A stretch of 43,858 nt of DNA, taken from NCBI GenBank assembly GCA_012799455.1, contig JAAZLE010000084.1, positions 80,390 through 124,247 on the forward strand, in the 5' to 3' direction. Source of the stretch: Clostridiales bacterium. GTDB taxonomy: Bacteria > Bacillota > Clostridia > Christensenellales > DTU072. Each line of letters begins with the position of its first letter. Position 1 is the first letter of the stretch. The notes under the pieces were generated by a model. That model saw only the letters and a program-made list of their open reading frames with translations. It was not told the origin of the DNA and made no database searches. The translations under genes and the position numbers were made by a program. This document shows positions 1-8,812 of this stretch, piece after piece.

Positions 1-1
1 G

Positions 2-109
2 TCACGCGAAATGATAAGGATGAGAGAAGAGGGCATATTTGATTTTTGGAAGGATCATATTGATATAAAGAATCTTGAAGCACTTGTTGAAATAGTGAGA
101 TCAAAGTGA
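2..109 (+). CDS. C-terminal end of an unidentified protein (partial)
   Basis: An open frame enters from the left edge and ends at TGA 107-109, giving 35 residues rich in charged amino acids and ending in EIVRSK. Its stop overlaps the ATG of the next gene by one base (TGATG), so the two are probably translationally coupled in one operon. The fragment is too short to assign to a family. It is not in the supplied ORF track because its start lies outside the window. Confidence 0.6.
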   Translation, partial: SREMIRMREEGIFDFWKDHIDIKNLEALVEIVRSK

Positions 110-1020
110 TGAGATACGAATTGTTTATTTTGCTGCCAGCAATTTTGTTGTTTTTAGTATTTGTCTATTATGCAATCATATTTTACTATGTAAAGAAACT
201 TGTCAAACCATCACGAAAGACAGTAGAAGATGTGTTGGACTATGAAATAGAAGAAAAAGGATTTAAAAAAGAGTGGTTGGATATACCGTTTGAGGAAATG
301 CACATGCTATCTAATTATGGGTATAATGTATTTGCTAAATTTTATACAAATCCCAAACCAACGAAAAAGATAATGATTTCATTACATGGACATAGTTCCT
401 GTTCTCTTTCTCAGATGAAATATTTAGAGATGTTCTTTGATTACGGGTTTAATGTGTTTATGCCAGATCATAGATATAGTGGGTATAGCGAAGGGAATTG
501 CATTACATTGGGAGTTTTAGAACATGACGACGTTCTACAATGGATGGAAATGTTGGTGGAAAAATATCCAGGCTATGAAATGCATATATTTGGGGAAAGC
601 ATGGGTGCAGCAACAGCAATAATGGTAGCTGCTAAAAATGATAAAATAAAGTCATTGATTGAATATTGCGGATTTTATGATCTTAAAACGATGACTAAAC
701 AATATGTGAAAAAAGAATCTGTTGCCAAGATGATTTGGCCATCTTATCGATGGCTCTGCAAGATTGTATATAAATTTGATCTAGCAGAAAGTAAAGCTGG
801 TGAATCCATATTGAAGGTTAAATGCCCGGTTTTGATGATACATAGCAAAGCAGATAAAATTGTCGGTTATGAAAATGCGTTAAAATTTAAAAAAGCACGT
901 CCAGATGTTCCGCTAATAACATTCGAGGATACCGTCCACGCTCGCTCTATAATCATGGATGCTGATAAGTTTAAATCAGAGGTTTACAGTTTTTATAAAA
1001 ACAATAACATAGTTGATTAA
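109..1020 (+). CDS. Membrane-anchored alpha/beta hydrolase
   Basis: The product of 303 residues starts with a hydrophobic segment at about residues 4-26, likely a signal anchor, followed by an alpha/beta-hydrolase domain. Visible family marks are an HGHSS oxyanion region, the nucleophile elbow GESMGA with Ser164, an acid in HSKADKI (Asp249) and a late His in TVHAR (His277), so the triad looks complete. This resembles the YqkD/lysophospholipase-like hydrolases; the substrate cannot be told. I prefer ATG 109 over the track's GTG 106 because it overlaps the upstream stop as TGATG. Not functionally linked to the ribosomal block that follows. Confidence 0.85.
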   Translation: MRYELFILLPAILLFLVFVYYAIIFYYVKKLVKPSRKTVEDVLDYEIEEKGFKKEWLDIPFEEMHMLSNYGYNVFAKFYTNPKPTKKIMISLHGHSSCSLSQMKYLEMFFDYGFNVFMPDHRYSGYSEGNCITLGVLEHDDVLQWMEMLVEKYPGYEMHIFGESMGAATAIMVAAKNDKIKSLIEYCGFYDLKTMTKQYVKKESVAKMIWPSYRWLCKIVYKFDLAESKAGESILKVKCPVLMIHSKADKIVGYENALKFKKARPDVPLITFEDTVHARSIIMDADKFKSEVYSFYKNNNIVD

Positions 1021-1162
1021 ACATCACATATAGAGATGTCATTGTTTTAATTGTAGAGCAAGAGGAGAGATAGTTACTTGTTGATTTGAATCTTGATTTG
1101 TAGAGTAAAAAGCTCCTTTGCTAATTTCCTGAAGTAAAATTGAAAATATTTGAAAAAACTAA

Positions 1163-1191
1163 TTGACAAGGTTAAAGCATGTTGGTATTAT
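1163..1191 (+). promoter_or_regulatory. Sigma-A promoter of the S10-spc ribosomal operon
   Basis: TTGACA (1163-1168) and TATTAT (1186-1191) are separated by exactly 17 bases, close to the housekeeping consensus. Transcription would start near 1198, leaving an untranslated leader of about 175 bases before rpsJ. Confidence 0.8.
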
Positions 1192-1292
1192 GTACAAGTT
1201 GTTATTTTTTAATGGCAATGTGTGCGTTTGAAAGAATATTGCATTCAGATTGGTTGTTAATTCTTGCACAAGTGAAAAATCTATAACAAATG

Positions 1293-1335
1293 GTGTCAGG
1301 CTGAAAAGCCTTTTATATGAGAGGCAGATTGACAC
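1293..1335 (+). promoter_or_regulatory. Structured mRNA leader of rpsJ, possible autoregulatory element
   Basis: GTGTCA (1293-1298) can pair with TGACAC (1330-1335), enclosing a hairpin AGGCT-GAAA-AGCCT (1298-1311) with a GNRA tetraloop; the two stems share one base at 1298. Ribosomal operons are often controlled by a product such as L4 binding the S10 leader. That role is inference here, since I could not match a known leader family. Confidence 0.4.
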
Positions 1336-1374
1336 ACACGGACAGGTGTATATTAATAATTAGGAGGAATCTAT

Positions 1375-1683
1375 ATGGCAGGTCAAAAGATTAGGATAAA
1401 ATTGAAAGCCTATGACCACAATTTGATTGATGCTTCTTGCGAGAGAATAGTTCAAGCAGCTGAAGGGACTGGAGCAAGTGTATCTGGTCCAATTCCGCTA
1501 CCAACACAAAAAGAAATTATTACAATTTTGCGTTCCCCGCACATGCACAAAGATAGTCGAGAGCAATTTGAATTACGCACACATAAGCGCGTGATAGATA
1601 TCTACAACACAACATCTAAAACGGTTCAACAGTTGATGAAAATGGATCTACCAGGTGGTGTTGATATACAAATCAAAATATAA
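1375..1683 (+). CDS. rpsJ: 30S ribosomal protein S10
   Basis: The 102-residue product begins [16 protein letters not shown] and contains the S10 signature around [15 protein letters not shown], with the usual length of 102-105 residues. S10 (NusE) sits in the head of the small subunit and also takes part in transcription antitermination with NusB. It is the first gene of the S10 operon, preceded by a strong TAGGAGG site, and leads directly into rplC 12 bases later. Confidence 0.98.
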   Translation: MAGQKIRIKLKAYDHNLIDASCERIVQAAEGTGASVSGPIPLPTQKEIITILRSPHMHKDSREQFELRTHKRVIDIYNTTSKTVQQLMKMDLPGGVDIQIKI

Positions 1684-1695
1684 GGAGGGCTCATT

Positions 1696-2352
1696 ATGAA
1701 GAAGGCAATCATTGGAAGGAAGCTAGGTATGAGCCAGATTTTCACAGAAGATGGAACAGTTATTCCTGTCACAGTCGTTTTGGCAGGTCCTTGTACTGTT
1801 CTGCAAGTTAAGACAAAAGAAAAAGATGGCTATACTTCTGTTAAAGTAGGTTATGAACCTATTCTTGAAAGTAGAGTAAACAAACCCGACCTTGGTCAGT
1901 TTCGTAATGCTCAATCAGAGCCACTTCGTTTCATCAAAGAGTTCAAATTTGAGAATAGCGAAAATTATAAACCTGGCGATAAAATTTCATGTAGTATTTT
2001 TTCTGTTGGAGATCGCGTAGACGTTACTGGAAGAACGAAAGGTAGAGGGTACACAGGAGCTATAAAAAGGTGGGGGTTTGCAAGAGGTCCATCCGCACAC
2101 GGTTCGGGATATCATCGTGGTTTAGGCGCACTATCTGCTAACTCAAGTCCATCTAGAGTTTTTAAAAATAGAAAAATGCCAGGACAGTATGGTAATGAAC
2201 AAGTAACCATAAAGAATTTGGAAATAGTCAGAATCGATGAAAGCAAAAATGCAATTTTCATTGCAGGTGGAATTCCTGGACCTAAAAAGTCTGTTGTCAC
2301 AATTAAATCAACCAAGAAAGTTAGCAATATGGGTTCTAAATGGTTTAAGTAA
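1696..2352 (+). CDS. rplC: 50S ribosomal protein L3
   Basis: A 218-residue protein starting MKKAIIGRKLGMSQIF, slightly longer than the typical 209. The central L3 signature is present as GFARGPSAHGSGYHRG and MPGQYGNEQVTIKNL, the loop that reaches the peptidyl-transferase centre; its Gln in MPGQYG is the residue methylated by PrmB in some bacteria. L3 initiates early assembly of the large subunit. The start has an AAGGAGG site and the gene is packed between rpsJ and rplD. Confidence 0.98.
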   Translation: MKKAIIGRKLGMSQIFTEDGTVIPVTVVLAGPCTVLQVKTKEKDGYTSVKVGYEPILESRVNKPDLGQFRNAQSEPLRFIKEFKFENSENYKPGDKISCSIFSVGDRVDVTGRTKGRGYTGAIKRWGFARGPSAHGSGYHRGLGALSANSSPSRVFKNRKMPGQYGNEQVTIKNLEIVRIDESKNAIFIAGGIPGPKKSVVTIKSTKKVSNMGSKWFK

Positions 2353-2370
2353 TAATTTAGGAGAATGGTC

Positions 2371-2997
2371 ATGATTAAGTACAATGTAGTAGACACAAAG
2401 GGAAAGGCAGCAGGAAACATTGAGTTAGACGGCAATGTTTTTGATAGACCATATAATGAGTCTCTAATCCATCAAGTAGTGGTTGCCCAATTAGCGAACA
2501 AGAGACAGGGTACAAAATGCACCTTGACAAGAGCTGAAGTAAGGGGAGGAGGCATTAAGCCTTGGAGACAGAAGGGAACGGGTAGAGCCCGTCATGGTAG
2601 TATCAGATCACCGCTATGGAGACATGGCGGCGTCACATTTGCGCCAAAGCCCAGAGATTTTTCCAAAAAGATCAATGCAAAAATGAAAGCAGCTGCAATA
2701 TGCAGTGCGCTTAGTCAAAAAGTAAGGGACGGCAATTTAATTGTTTTGAAAGATATGGATATCGCGGAAGCTAAAACTAAATTGTTTGCAGAAGTGTTAA
2801 AAAACATTGGTGTAAATAAAACTGCATTAGTTTTAACTTGTGGAGATAGTGCAGAAACAGTTTATAGAGCAGGAAGAAACATAGAAGGTATTACTTTAAT
2901 GGATGTTAGTCTAATTAACGTATATGATGTGGTTCGTGCTGAAAAATGCGTGCTTACAAAAGACGGCGTGAAAGCCATAATGGAGGTATACGCGTAA
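2371..2997 (+). CDS. rplD: 50S ribosomal protein L4
   Basis: The 208-residue protein has the L4 exit-tunnel loop (KPWRQKGTGRARHGS, SPLWRHGGV) and the C-terminal globular domain. L4 lines the nascent-peptide tunnel and in some bacteria represses its own S10 operon. The track begins at 2365, but the TAGGAG site at 2358-2363 is correctly spaced (seven bases) from ATG 2371, giving the usual MIKYNVVDTKG start. The stop TAA overlaps the rplW ATG as TAATG. Confidence 0.96.
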   Translation: MIKYNVVDTKGKAAGNIELDGNVFDRPYNESLIHQVVVAQLANKRQGTKCTLTRAEVRGGGIKPWRQKGTGRARHGSIRSPLWRHGGVTFAPKPRDFSKKINAKMKAAAICSALSQKVRDGNLIVLKDMDIAEAKTKLFAEVLKNIGVNKTALVLTCGDSAETVYRAGRNIEGITLMDVSLINVYDVVRAEKCVLTKDGVKAIMEVYA

Positions 2998-3287
2998 TGA
3001 ATGCATACGATATTATTTTAAAACCTATTTTATCGGAAAAGACAAATGCTGGAATAGCTTATAAAGTTTATACGTTTAAAGTAGCAAAAACAGCTACAAA
3101 AACGCAAATTAAAAAAGCTGTTGAGGAAATCTTTGCTGTGAAAGTAGATAAGGTTAATACAGTAAATTATGATGGAAAACTAAAGAGAAGAGGTAGAACA
3201 AGTGGTTATACCGCATCTTTTAAAAAGGCTTATGTAACTCTTAGCTTGGACAGTAAGCCCATTGAGATGCTAGAGAACTTGGCATAA
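2997..3287 (+). CDS. rplW: 50S ribosomal protein L23
   Basis: A 96-residue protein beginning [15 protein letters not shown], the standard L23 N-terminus, with the conserved [11 protein letters not shown]-type segment. L23 surrounds the tunnel exit and docks trigger factor and the signal recognition particle. The track starts 51 bases too early inside rplD; the true ATG overlaps the rplD stop and is served by TGGAGGT at 2981-2987. Confidence 0.97.
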   Translation: MNAYDIILKPILSEKTNAGIAYKVYTFKVAKTATKTQIKKAVEEIFAVKVDKVNTVNYDGKLKRRGRTSGYTASFKKAYVTLSLDSKPIEMLENLA

Positions 3288-3300
3288 TAGGGGGTATCAG

Positions 3301-4131
3301 ATGGCAATAAAGAGATATAAACCAACAACACCAGGGCGTCGTGGGATGAGTGTAATGGACTACTCTCATATAACGACTAACACGCCTGAGAAAAGTTTAT
3401 TAGTCAGCAAAAGTAAAACTGGCGGACGTAACTCAAAAGGCAGAATAACAGTTAGGCACCATGGCGGAGGAAATCGTAGAAAGTATAGAATCATTGATTT
3501 TAAGAGATTAAAAGATAACATACCTGCAAAAGTTGCAACTATTGAATATGATCCCAATAGGTCCGCAAACATTGCATTATTGAATTATGCAGATGGGGAG
3601 AAGAGGTATATTTTAGCTCCTCTTGGGTTGAATGTAGGCGATACTATTTATAGTGGTGAGGAAGGTGTTGATATTAAAGTTGGAAATTGTTTACCGTTAA
3701 GCAATATCCCAGTAGGTACAATGATTCATAATGTAGAATTGCAACCCAAAAGAGGAGGGCAAATAGCTCGTTCTGCGGGTGCATCAGCGCAACTTATGGC
3801 AAAAGAGGGAGGCAAGGCAACTCTTCGTTTGCCTAGTGGAGAAATGAGATATGTTCCAATTCAATGTCGCGCAACAATAGGGCAAATTGGGAACTTAGAT
3901 TATGAGAATATTAATATTGGAAAAGCTGGACGTAAGAGACACATGGGTGTAAGACCTACAGTTAGAGGTGTTGTAATGAATCCATGTGATCACCCGCACG
4001 GTGGCGGAGAGGGTAAGAGTCCGATTGGCATGCCTTCTCCAGTAACTCCATGGGGTGTCCCAGCTCTTGGCTATAAGACTAGGAACAAAAAAGCACGTTC
4101 CAATAAAATGATTATTAAACGCATCAACTAG
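3301..4131 (+). CDS. rplB: 50S ribosomal protein L2
   Basis: At 276 residues this has the normal L2 length. It begins [16 protein letters not shown] and carries the N-terminal RNA-binding domain ([16 protein letters not shown]) and the C-terminal signature [17 protein letters not shown] with the functionally important His. L2 is essential for subunit association and peptidyl-transferase activity. It lies between rplW and rpsS with short spacers and a GGGGGTATC-type ribosome site. Confidence 0.98.
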   Translation: MAIKRYKPTTPGRRGMSVMDYSHITTNTPEKSLLVSKSKTGGRNSKGRITVRHHGGGNRRKYRIIDFKRLKDNIPAKVATIEYDPNRSANIALLNYADGEKRYILAPLGLNVGDTIYSGEEGVDIKVGNCLPLSNIPVGTMIHNVELQPKRGGQIARSAGASAQLMAKEGGKATLRLPSGEMRYVPIQCRATIGQIGNLDYENINIGKAGRKRHMGVRPTVRGVVMNPCDHPHGGGEGKSPIGMPSPVTPWGVPALGYKTRNKKARSNKMIIKRIN

Positions 4132-4141
4132 GAGGATCAAG

Positions 4142-4420
4142 ATGAGTAGATCTATAAAAAAAGGACCGTATGTAGCGGACCATTTAATGAAGAAAGTTGA
4201 GGCAATGAATGCTTCAGGAGAAAAGAGACCTATAAAAACATGGGCTAGGTCATCTACAATTTTCCCAGAGTTTGTAGGTCATACATTTGCTGTACATGAT
4301 GGAAAAAAACATGTTGCAGTCTATGTAACTGAAGATATGGTAGGATTAAAATTGGGTGAGTTTGCTCCAACGAGGACATTCCGTGGACACGCAGGCTCTA
4401 AGACGACCGGGAAAAAGTAG
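4142..4420 (+). CDS. rpsS: 30S ribosomal protein S19
   Basis: The 92-residue product starts [20 protein letters not shown] and ends with the [14 protein letters not shown] signature, both diagnostic of S19. The protein forms a complex with S13 in the 30S head and contacts the A-site region. It follows rplB by ten bases with an AGGAGG site overlapping the rplB stop. Confidence 0.98.
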   Translation: MSRSIKKGPYVADHLMKKVEAMNASGEKRPIKTWARSSTIFPEFVGHTFAVHDGKKHVAVYVTEDMVGLKLGEFAPTRTFRGHAGSKTTGKK

Positions 4421-4431
4421 GAGGAAAATAG

Positions 4432-4821
4432 ATGGCAACCAGAACGAGAGAAAAAGCTATAGCCAGACAAGAAGCTAGGGACTCGAGACCTCATGCAAAA
4501 GCTAAATACATTAGAATTTCCCCATATAAAGTAGATGCTTTACTAGCATTAATAAGAGGGAAAAATTATGAAGAGGCAGTAGGTATATTAAATAACGTGA
4601 ATAAAGCATCATCTGAGCCAGTGTTGAAAGTTTTAAATTCTGCCGCAGCAAATGCAGAAAATAATCTCAACATGAATAAAGAAACGCTTTATGTAGCTAA
4701 GGCAGTAGTAGAGCAAGGTCCAACACTAAAAAGATTCAGAGCAAGAGCGAAAGGAAGAGCTGCTAGAATCTTAAAGCGCACAAGTCATATATCAATAGTA
4801 CTTGATGAAATCAAAGCATAG
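4432..4821 (+). CDS. rplV: 50S ribosomal protein L22 with N-terminal extension
   Basis: The 129-residue protein contains the L22 core from about residue 23 (KAKYIRISPYK) and the extended beta-hairpin near VEQGPTLKRFRARAKGRA, whose tip lines the exit tunnel and is a site of macrolide resistance mutations. It is about 18 residues longer than the Bacillus protein because of a charged N-terminal extension (MATRTREKAIARQEAR). The AGGAGG site 4421-4426 supports this early ATG, so the extension seems to be translated. Confidence 0.97.
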   Translation: MATRTREKAIARQEARDSRPHAKAKYIRISPYKVDALLALIRGKNYEEAVGILNNVNKASSEPVLKVLNSAAANAENNLNMNKETLYVAKAVVEQGPTLKRFRARAKGRAARILKRTSHISIVLDEIKA

Positions 4822-4832
4822 GAGGAAGCATA

Positions 4833-5561
4833 ATGGGACAAAAGATTAATCCAACAGGTTTAAGAGTAGGTGTTATATATCCATTTGGTAGTACTTGGTA
4901 TGCTGGCAAGAAAGATTTTGGCAAGTACTTAAAAGAAGATTATGATATAAGGGAATACATAAAGAAAAACTATTACGATGCAGCTATTTCTGAAATTAAG
5001 ATTGAAAGAGCTGCTGATAATATAAAAATAGACGTGTATTGTGGCCGTGTTGGTGTAGCAGTTGGCAAAAAGCTACATGCAGCAAAGTCACAAACAGGAG
5101 ACAACAAACAGGCAGTGGCTGTTGAAGGCAGTAATACTAAAGAGAAAGGTATTGATGATATAAATAAAGCTATAAGAAAAATTGTTGGACCCAATCGTAA
5201 TTTCAATGTAAATATACACGAAATTAAAAATACTGATTTAGACGCTCAGTTAGTGGCAGAAAATATTGCGGCCGCTCTTGAGAGAAGGACTCCTTATCGT
5301 AGAGCTTTGAAAGGTAACATGGGAAGAACTTTAAGGGCAGGCGCAAAAGGTATTAAGGCAATGGTTAGTGGTCGCTTAGATGGAAACGAAATAGCTCGTT
5401 CTGAAAGCTATCACGAAGGGTCGATTCCTCTACAAACAATCAGAGCAGATATAGATTATGGTTTTGCAGAAGCTCATACAACCTATGGTGTACTAGGTGT
5501 TAAAGTTTGGATATACAAGGGTGAGATTTTTGGCAAAGGAAGAAAAGGAGGTAATAACTAA
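4833..5561 (+). CDS. rpsC: 30S ribosomal protein S3 with a KH-loop insertion
   Basis: The 242-residue product starts [16 protein letters not shown] and has the S3 C-terminal domain ([34 protein letters not shown]), including the basic residues at the mRNA entry channel. The usual length is about 218. The extra 24-26 residues lie at about 80-105, where the KH domain normally reads IGKGG; here VGK is followed by a Lys/Gln/Thr-rich stretch before [13 protein letters not shown]. The reading frame is intact, so this looks like a real insertion. The stop overlaps the rplP ATG (TAATG). Confidence 0.96.
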   Translation: MGQKINPTGLRVGVIYPFGSTWYAGKKDFGKYLKEDYDIREYIKKNYYDAAISEIKIERAADNIKIDVYCGRVGVAVGKKLHAAKSQTGDNKQAVAVEGSNTKEKGIDDINKAIRKIVGPNRNFNVNIHEIKNTDLDAQLVAENIAAALERRTPYRRALKGNMGRTLRAGAKGIKAMVSGRLDGNEIARSESYHEGSIPLQTIRADIDYGFAEAHTTYGVLGVKVWIYKGEIFGKGRKGGNN

Positions 5562-6007
5562 TGTTAATGCCTAAAAGAGTAAAAAGAAGAAAGCAACATC
5601 TTTTAAAAATTAAAGGAAAAGCAACTGTCGGTAATAAAATTGCTTACGGAGAATATGGTTTAATAACGACTGAGCCAGGGAGAATTACTAATAATCAAAT
5701 AGAAGCCGCTCGTATTGCGATGACAAGATACATTAGACGTGGTGGAAAGGTATGGATTAACATATTCCCTCATATGTCAGTTACCAGAAAGCCTGCTGAA
5801 CAGCGTATGGGTAGCGGAAAAGGGGCGCCAGATTACTGGATTGCATCAGTTAAACCAGGCAGGGTACTGTTTGAAATGGGTGGAGTCGCAGAAGATGTTG
5901 CAAGAGAAGCATTAAGACTTGCATCCTACAAGTTACCTGTAAAATGTAAGTTTGTAAAGAAGTCAGACTGCGAGGAAGTGCAAGGTGGTGAAGTAAATGA
6001 AGGCTAA
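5561..6007 (+). CDS. rplP: 50S ribosomal protein L16
   Basis: A 148-residue protein starting [13 protein letters not shown] with the L16 signatures [13 protein letters not shown] and [15 protein letters not shown]16 organises the A-site region of the 50S subunit and the binding of tRNA. Its length is about four residues above the Bacillus form, with an acidic C-terminus. Its start overlaps the rpsC stop by one base and its end overlaps rpmC by 11 bases, indicating translational coupling. Confidence 0.97.
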   Translation: MLMPKRVKRRKQHLLKIKGKATVGNKIAYGEYGLITTEPGRITNNQIEAARIAMTRYIRRGGKVWINIFPHMSVTRKPAEQRMGSGKGAPDYWIASVKPGRVLFEMGGVAEDVAREALRLASYKLPVKCKFVKKSDCEEVQGGEVNEG

Positions 6008-6251
6008 GAATTTTTTTGAAATGACAAATGAAGAGTTGGAAGTAAAAGTTAAAGAACTGAAAAAAGAGTTGTTTGAATTGCGTTTTAAGCAATTGGTTTC
6101 TCAACTATCTAATCCACTGAGCATAAACGAGTGTAAAAAAGATATTGCAAGAGCCCTCACAATAATACGCCAAAGAGAGTTAGGTATTTCGGAAGGTCCT
6201 GTAAAAGAGACTAAGACAACGAAAAAGAGAACAACAAAAGCTAAGGCGTAA
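5997..6251 (+). CDS. rpmC: 50S ribosomal protein L29 with basic C-terminal tail
   Basis: Residues 1-63 are a normal L29 coiled hairpin ([23 protein letters not shown], then the [17 protein letters not shown] segment). The protein continues for about 20 Lys/Thr-rich residues ([15 protein letters not shown]), giving 84 instead of about 65. L29 lies near the tunnel exit together with L23. The gene overlaps the end of rplP and uses a weaker AAGGTGG site inside it. Confidence 0.96.
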   Translation: MKAKNFFEMTNEELEVKVKELKKELFELRFKQLVSQLSNPLSINECKKDIARALTIIRQRELGISEGPVKETKTTKKRTTKAKA

Positions 6252-6274
6252 TGGTTACATTGGAGGAAATAAAA

Positions 6275-6532
6275 ATGGAAGAAAGAAATTTGAGAAAAAC
6301 TAGAGTTGGTGTGGTTGTTAGTGACGCTATGGACAAAACTATAGTTGTAATGATTAGCGGAAAGGCAAAACATCCAATTATAAAGAAATATATCACCAGA
6401 TCTAAAAAATTATATGTTCACGATGAGAATAATGAGTGCAATGTTGGAGATACAGTAGAAGTTATGGAAACTAGACCAATTTCAAAGAATAAACATTGGC
6501 GTCTTGTTAGAATTATTGATAAAGCAAAATAA
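6275..6532 (+). CDS. rpsQ: 30S ribosomal protein S17
   Basis: An 85-residue OB-fold protein starting [19 protein letters not shown] with the S17 signature near [22 protein letters not shown]17 is a primary binder of 16S rRNA. The track start at 6251 is rejected: TGGAGG at 6261-6266 is correctly spaced from ATG 6275, and the shorter form matches the family length. Confidence 0.96.
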   Translation: MEERNLRKTRVGVVVSDAMDKTIVVMISGKAKHPIIKKYITRSKKLYVHDENNECNVGDTVEVMETRPISKNKHWRLVRIIDKAK

Positions 6533-6544
6533 GGAGTCGCGGAA

Positions 6545-6919
6545 ATGATACAACCTCAATCAAGATTAAAAGTAGCCGACAACAGTGGGGCAAAAGAAAT
6601 TATGTGTATTAGGTGCCTAGGTGGCGCGTATGTTAGAAGTGCTGGAATAGGTGATGTCATTGTTGCATCAGTGAAATCTGCCACGCCAGGTGGAGTCGTA
6701 AAGAAGGGCGATGTCATAAAAGCTGTTATTGTAAGGACACGCAAAGAAATACAACGCAAAGATGGAACTGTAATAAAATTTGATGATAACGCAGCTGTTA
6801 TAATTGATAATCCAGTACAAAAGCAACCTAAAGGAACGCGTATTTTTGGGCCAATAGCAAGAGAACTAAGAGAAAGGGGATATATGAAAATAATATCCCT
6901 AGCTCCTGAGGTGTTATAG
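6545..6919 (+). CDS. rplN: 50S ribosomal protein L14
   Basis: The 124-residue protein begins [20 protein letters not shown] and has the L14 signature near [17 protein letters not shown] and [17 protein letters not shown]14 sits at the subunit interface and is the docking site of the silencing factor RsfS. Length is within two residues of the norm. It begins the spc part of the cluster, 12 bases after rpsQ. Confidence 0.98.
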   Translation: MIQPQSRLKVADNSGAKEIMCIRCLGGAYVRSAGIGDVIVASVKSATPGGVVKKGDVIKAVIVRTRKEIQRKDGTVIKFDDNAAVIIDNPVQKQPKGTRIFGPIARELRERGYMKIISLAPEVL

Positions 6920-6928
6920 GAGGAAGAT

Positions 6929-7588
6929 ATGAATAAGACTAAGATTCGCAAAGATGATTATGTAATGATTCTTGCCGGAAAAGATAAAGGTAAAACAGCA
7001 CAAGTTATCGCTGTAGATAAGACAAATAACAGAGTATATGTTGAAGGGCAAGGATTAGCTACTGTGAATACCAAGGCAGTGAAAGCTCGCAGACCAAATG
7101 AAAAAAGCGGGTTAATTAAGAGACCTGGAAGTGTGGATATAAGCAATGTTTTACCAGTATGTAGCGCATGTGGAAAAACCACAAAAATAGGGATATCCGA
7201 TGTGGACGGAAGCAAAGTCAGGATTTGTAAAAAATGTGGTGCTGTTTTGGTTACCAAGAAGACTACAGCAAAAGCAGCTGCAAAAGCCACAGTTAGAAAG
7301 AAGACAACTGCAGTTAAAAGAACGGATGTAGCGGCGGAAGAACCTAAAGCTGAAGTTGTAAAAAAATCAAGCGAGACAGATGTACTAACGGAGCAAGTTA
7401 AAGTTGCAGATGCTAAAAAAGAAACCAAAGCTAAAACAGCTGTTGTAAAAAAGGCAGATGCAAAACCAGCAGTAGAAAAAAAGACAACCACAACTAAATC
7501 AGATACGGCTAAAGCCCCAAAAAAGACAACTGATACAGCTGTGAAGAAAACAAAGACAGAAACTCAAAAAGTTGAGAGTAAGGAATAA
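6929..7588 (+). CDS. rplX: 50S ribosomal protein L24 with a long Lys/Ala/Thr-rich tail
   Basis: Residues 1-107 form a normal L24: a KOW motif ([20 protein letters not shown]) and a zinc-ribbon-like end with CSAC (78-81) and CKKC (100-103). After that comes a low-complexity tail of about 112 residues made mainly of Lys, Ala, Thr, Val and acidic residues, with repeated KKTT-type pieces. Total length is 219, about twice normal. L24 starts 50S assembly and lies beside the tunnel exit. The tail resembles histone-H1-like basic tails in composition only. The AGGAGG site and tight spacing to rplE show the frame is real. Confidence 0.95.
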   Translation: MNKTKIRKDDYVMILAGKDKGKTAQVIAVDKTNNRVYVEGQGLATVNTKAVKARRPNEKSGLIKRPGSVDISNVLPVCSACGKTTKIGISDVDGSKVRICKKCGAVLVTKKTTAKAAAKATVRKKTTAVKRTDVAAEEPKAEVVKKSSETDVLTEQVKVADAKKETKAKTAVVKKADAKPAVEKKTTTTKSDTAKAPKKTTDTAVKKTKTETQKVESKE

Positions 7589-7599
7589 GGAGGCACAAG

Positions 7600-8193
7600 A
7601 TGGCTGCAAAAAAACAAGTTGTTAAAGAAACTCCTGCCCAAAGAGAAGTAAGAAGGCTTGCTATAAAGTATAAAGAGGAAGTTATTCCTCAAATGATGAA
7701 AAAGTTCAACTATACTTCACCGATGCAAGTTCCAAAGCTAGAGAAAATAGTATTAAATATGCGTTTAGGCGATGTTAAAGACCCTAAAGATGCAAAAGAG
7801 ATGCAAAAGGCAGTAAAAGAATTGGAAACGATTGCAGGGCAAAAAGCTGTTTATACAAAAGCAAAAAAATCAGTTGCTAACTTTAAAGTTAGAGAAGGAC
7901 AAGTTATAGGTGCAATGGTTACTTTAAGAAATGAACATATGTGGGATTTCTTTGATAAATTAATATCAATAGCATTGCCAAGAGTTCGTGACTTTAAGGG
8001 TGTTTCAAAGAAATCGTTTGATGGAAGGGGAAACTACTCAATGGGAGTTAAAGAGCAATTAATATTCCCAGAGATTTCATATGATGATATAGATAAAATT
8101 AGAGGGTTTGATGTAACAATCGTTACCTCGTCAAGTACGGATAATGAGGCTAGAGAACTTCTAGACTTACTCGGAATGCCGTTCTCAAGATAG
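7600..8193 (+). CDS. rplE: 50S ribosomal protein L5
   Basis: The 197-residue protein contains all L5 landmarks ([57 protein letters not shown]). It is about 18 residues longer than the Bacillus protein through a Lys-rich N-terminal extension ([16 protein letters not shown]). AAGGAGG at 7587-7593 supports this upstream ATG. L5 binds 5S rRNA and forms an intersubunit bridge with S13. Confidence 0.97.
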   Translation: MAAKKQVVKETPAQREVRRLAIKYKEEVIPQMMKKFNYTSPMQVPKLEKIVLNMRLGDVKDPKDAKEMQKAVKELETIAGQKAVYTKAKKSVANFKVREGQVIGAMVTLRNEHMWDFFDKLISIALPRVRDFKGVSKKSFDGRGNYSMGVKEQLIFPEISYDDIDKIRGFDVTIVTSSSTDNEARELLDLLGMPFSR

Positions 8194-8202
8194 GAGGGAA
8201 AT

Positions 8203-8388
8203 ATGGCAAAAAAAGCTATGATAAATAAACAGAAAAGAAAGCAAAAATTCTCTACAAGAGAATACACTAGATGTTCTATATGTGGAAGACCCCACGCAGT
8301 TCTTCGCAAATACGGAGTATGTAGAGTCTGTTTTAGAGAACTAGCACACAAAGGGCAAATCCCGGGTGTACGCAAAGCAAGCTGGTAG
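8203..8388 (+). CDS. rpsN: 30S ribosomal protein S14, zinc-binding type
   Basis: A 61-residue protein with two CxxC pairs (CSIC and CRVC) and the sequence [21 protein letters not shown], typical of the short zinc-containing S14 of Firmicutes rather than the long zinc-free form. It lies between rplE and rpsH as in other spc operons, with a TAGGAGG site. No zinc-independent paralogue lies in this window. Confidence 0.97.
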   Translation: MAKKAMINKQKRKQKFSTREYTRCSICGRPHAVLRKYGVCRVCFRELAHKGQIPGVRKASW

Positions 8389-8400
8389 GAGGTAATTAAC

Positions 8401-8802
8401 ATGACAATGACAGATCCAATAGCGGATATGCTAACAAGAATCAGAAATGGTTTGGCAAATAGAAGTGCGTTTGTAGAAATGCCGTCAAGTAAAATTAAAG
8501 TGTCTATTGCCGAAATTATGGTCGAAGAAGGATATTTAGACTATGTAAAAGTTATTAAAAAAGAAGGAAAAGTGCAAGACACACTAGTTATAGGCTTAAA
8601 ATATGTCAACAAAGAGAAAGCAATTAGAGGCTTGAAAAGAATTAGTAAGCCAAGTCTAAGAGTGTACGCAAAAGCAACTTCATTACCTAAAGTTTTAGGT
8701 GGAATGGGTATTGCGATTATATCAACCTCCAATGGAGTTATGACTGACAAAAATGCTCGAAAGGTTGGAGCTGGTGGCGAAGTTCTCGCATATGTGTGGT
8801 AG
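8401..8802 (+). CDS. rpsH: 30S ribosomal protein S8
   Basis: The 133-residue protein starts [17 protein letters not shown] and ends with the S8 signature [20 protein letters not shown] followed by [10 protein letters not shown]8 is a primary 16S rRNA binder and in E. coli represses the spc operon by binding its mRNA; whether this holds here is unknown. Standard length and an AGGAGG site. Confidence 0.98.
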   Translation: MTMTDPIADMLTRIRNGLANRSAFVEMPSSKIKVSIAEIMVEEGYLDYVKVIKKEGKVQDTLVIGLKYVNKEKAIRGLKRISKPSLRVYAKATSLPKVLGGMGIAIISTSNGVMTDKNARKVGAGGEVLAYVW

Positions 8803-8812
8803 GAGGTAAAAA

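Larger units (their letters stand above)
1021..1374 (+). other. Intergenic region upstream of the S10 operon
   Basis: These 354 bases hold no gene I can support. The first part has a weak ACATC/GATGT hairpin (1021-1039) followed by a short T-rich stretch, possibly the end of the hydrolase transcript. The remainder contains the S10 operon promoter and a structured leader, listed separately. The rpsJ ribosome site TAGGAGGAAT lies at 1361-1370. Confidence 0.6.

Noticed and set aside
1264-1287. Second promoter before rpsJ (TTGCAC and TATAAC)
   Set aside because: The spacing is only 12 bases, too short for sigma-A.
6958-7491. 177-residue minus-strand ORF opposite rplX
   Set aside because: It is the antisense of the low-complexity L24 tail, has no ribosome site and resembles no family.
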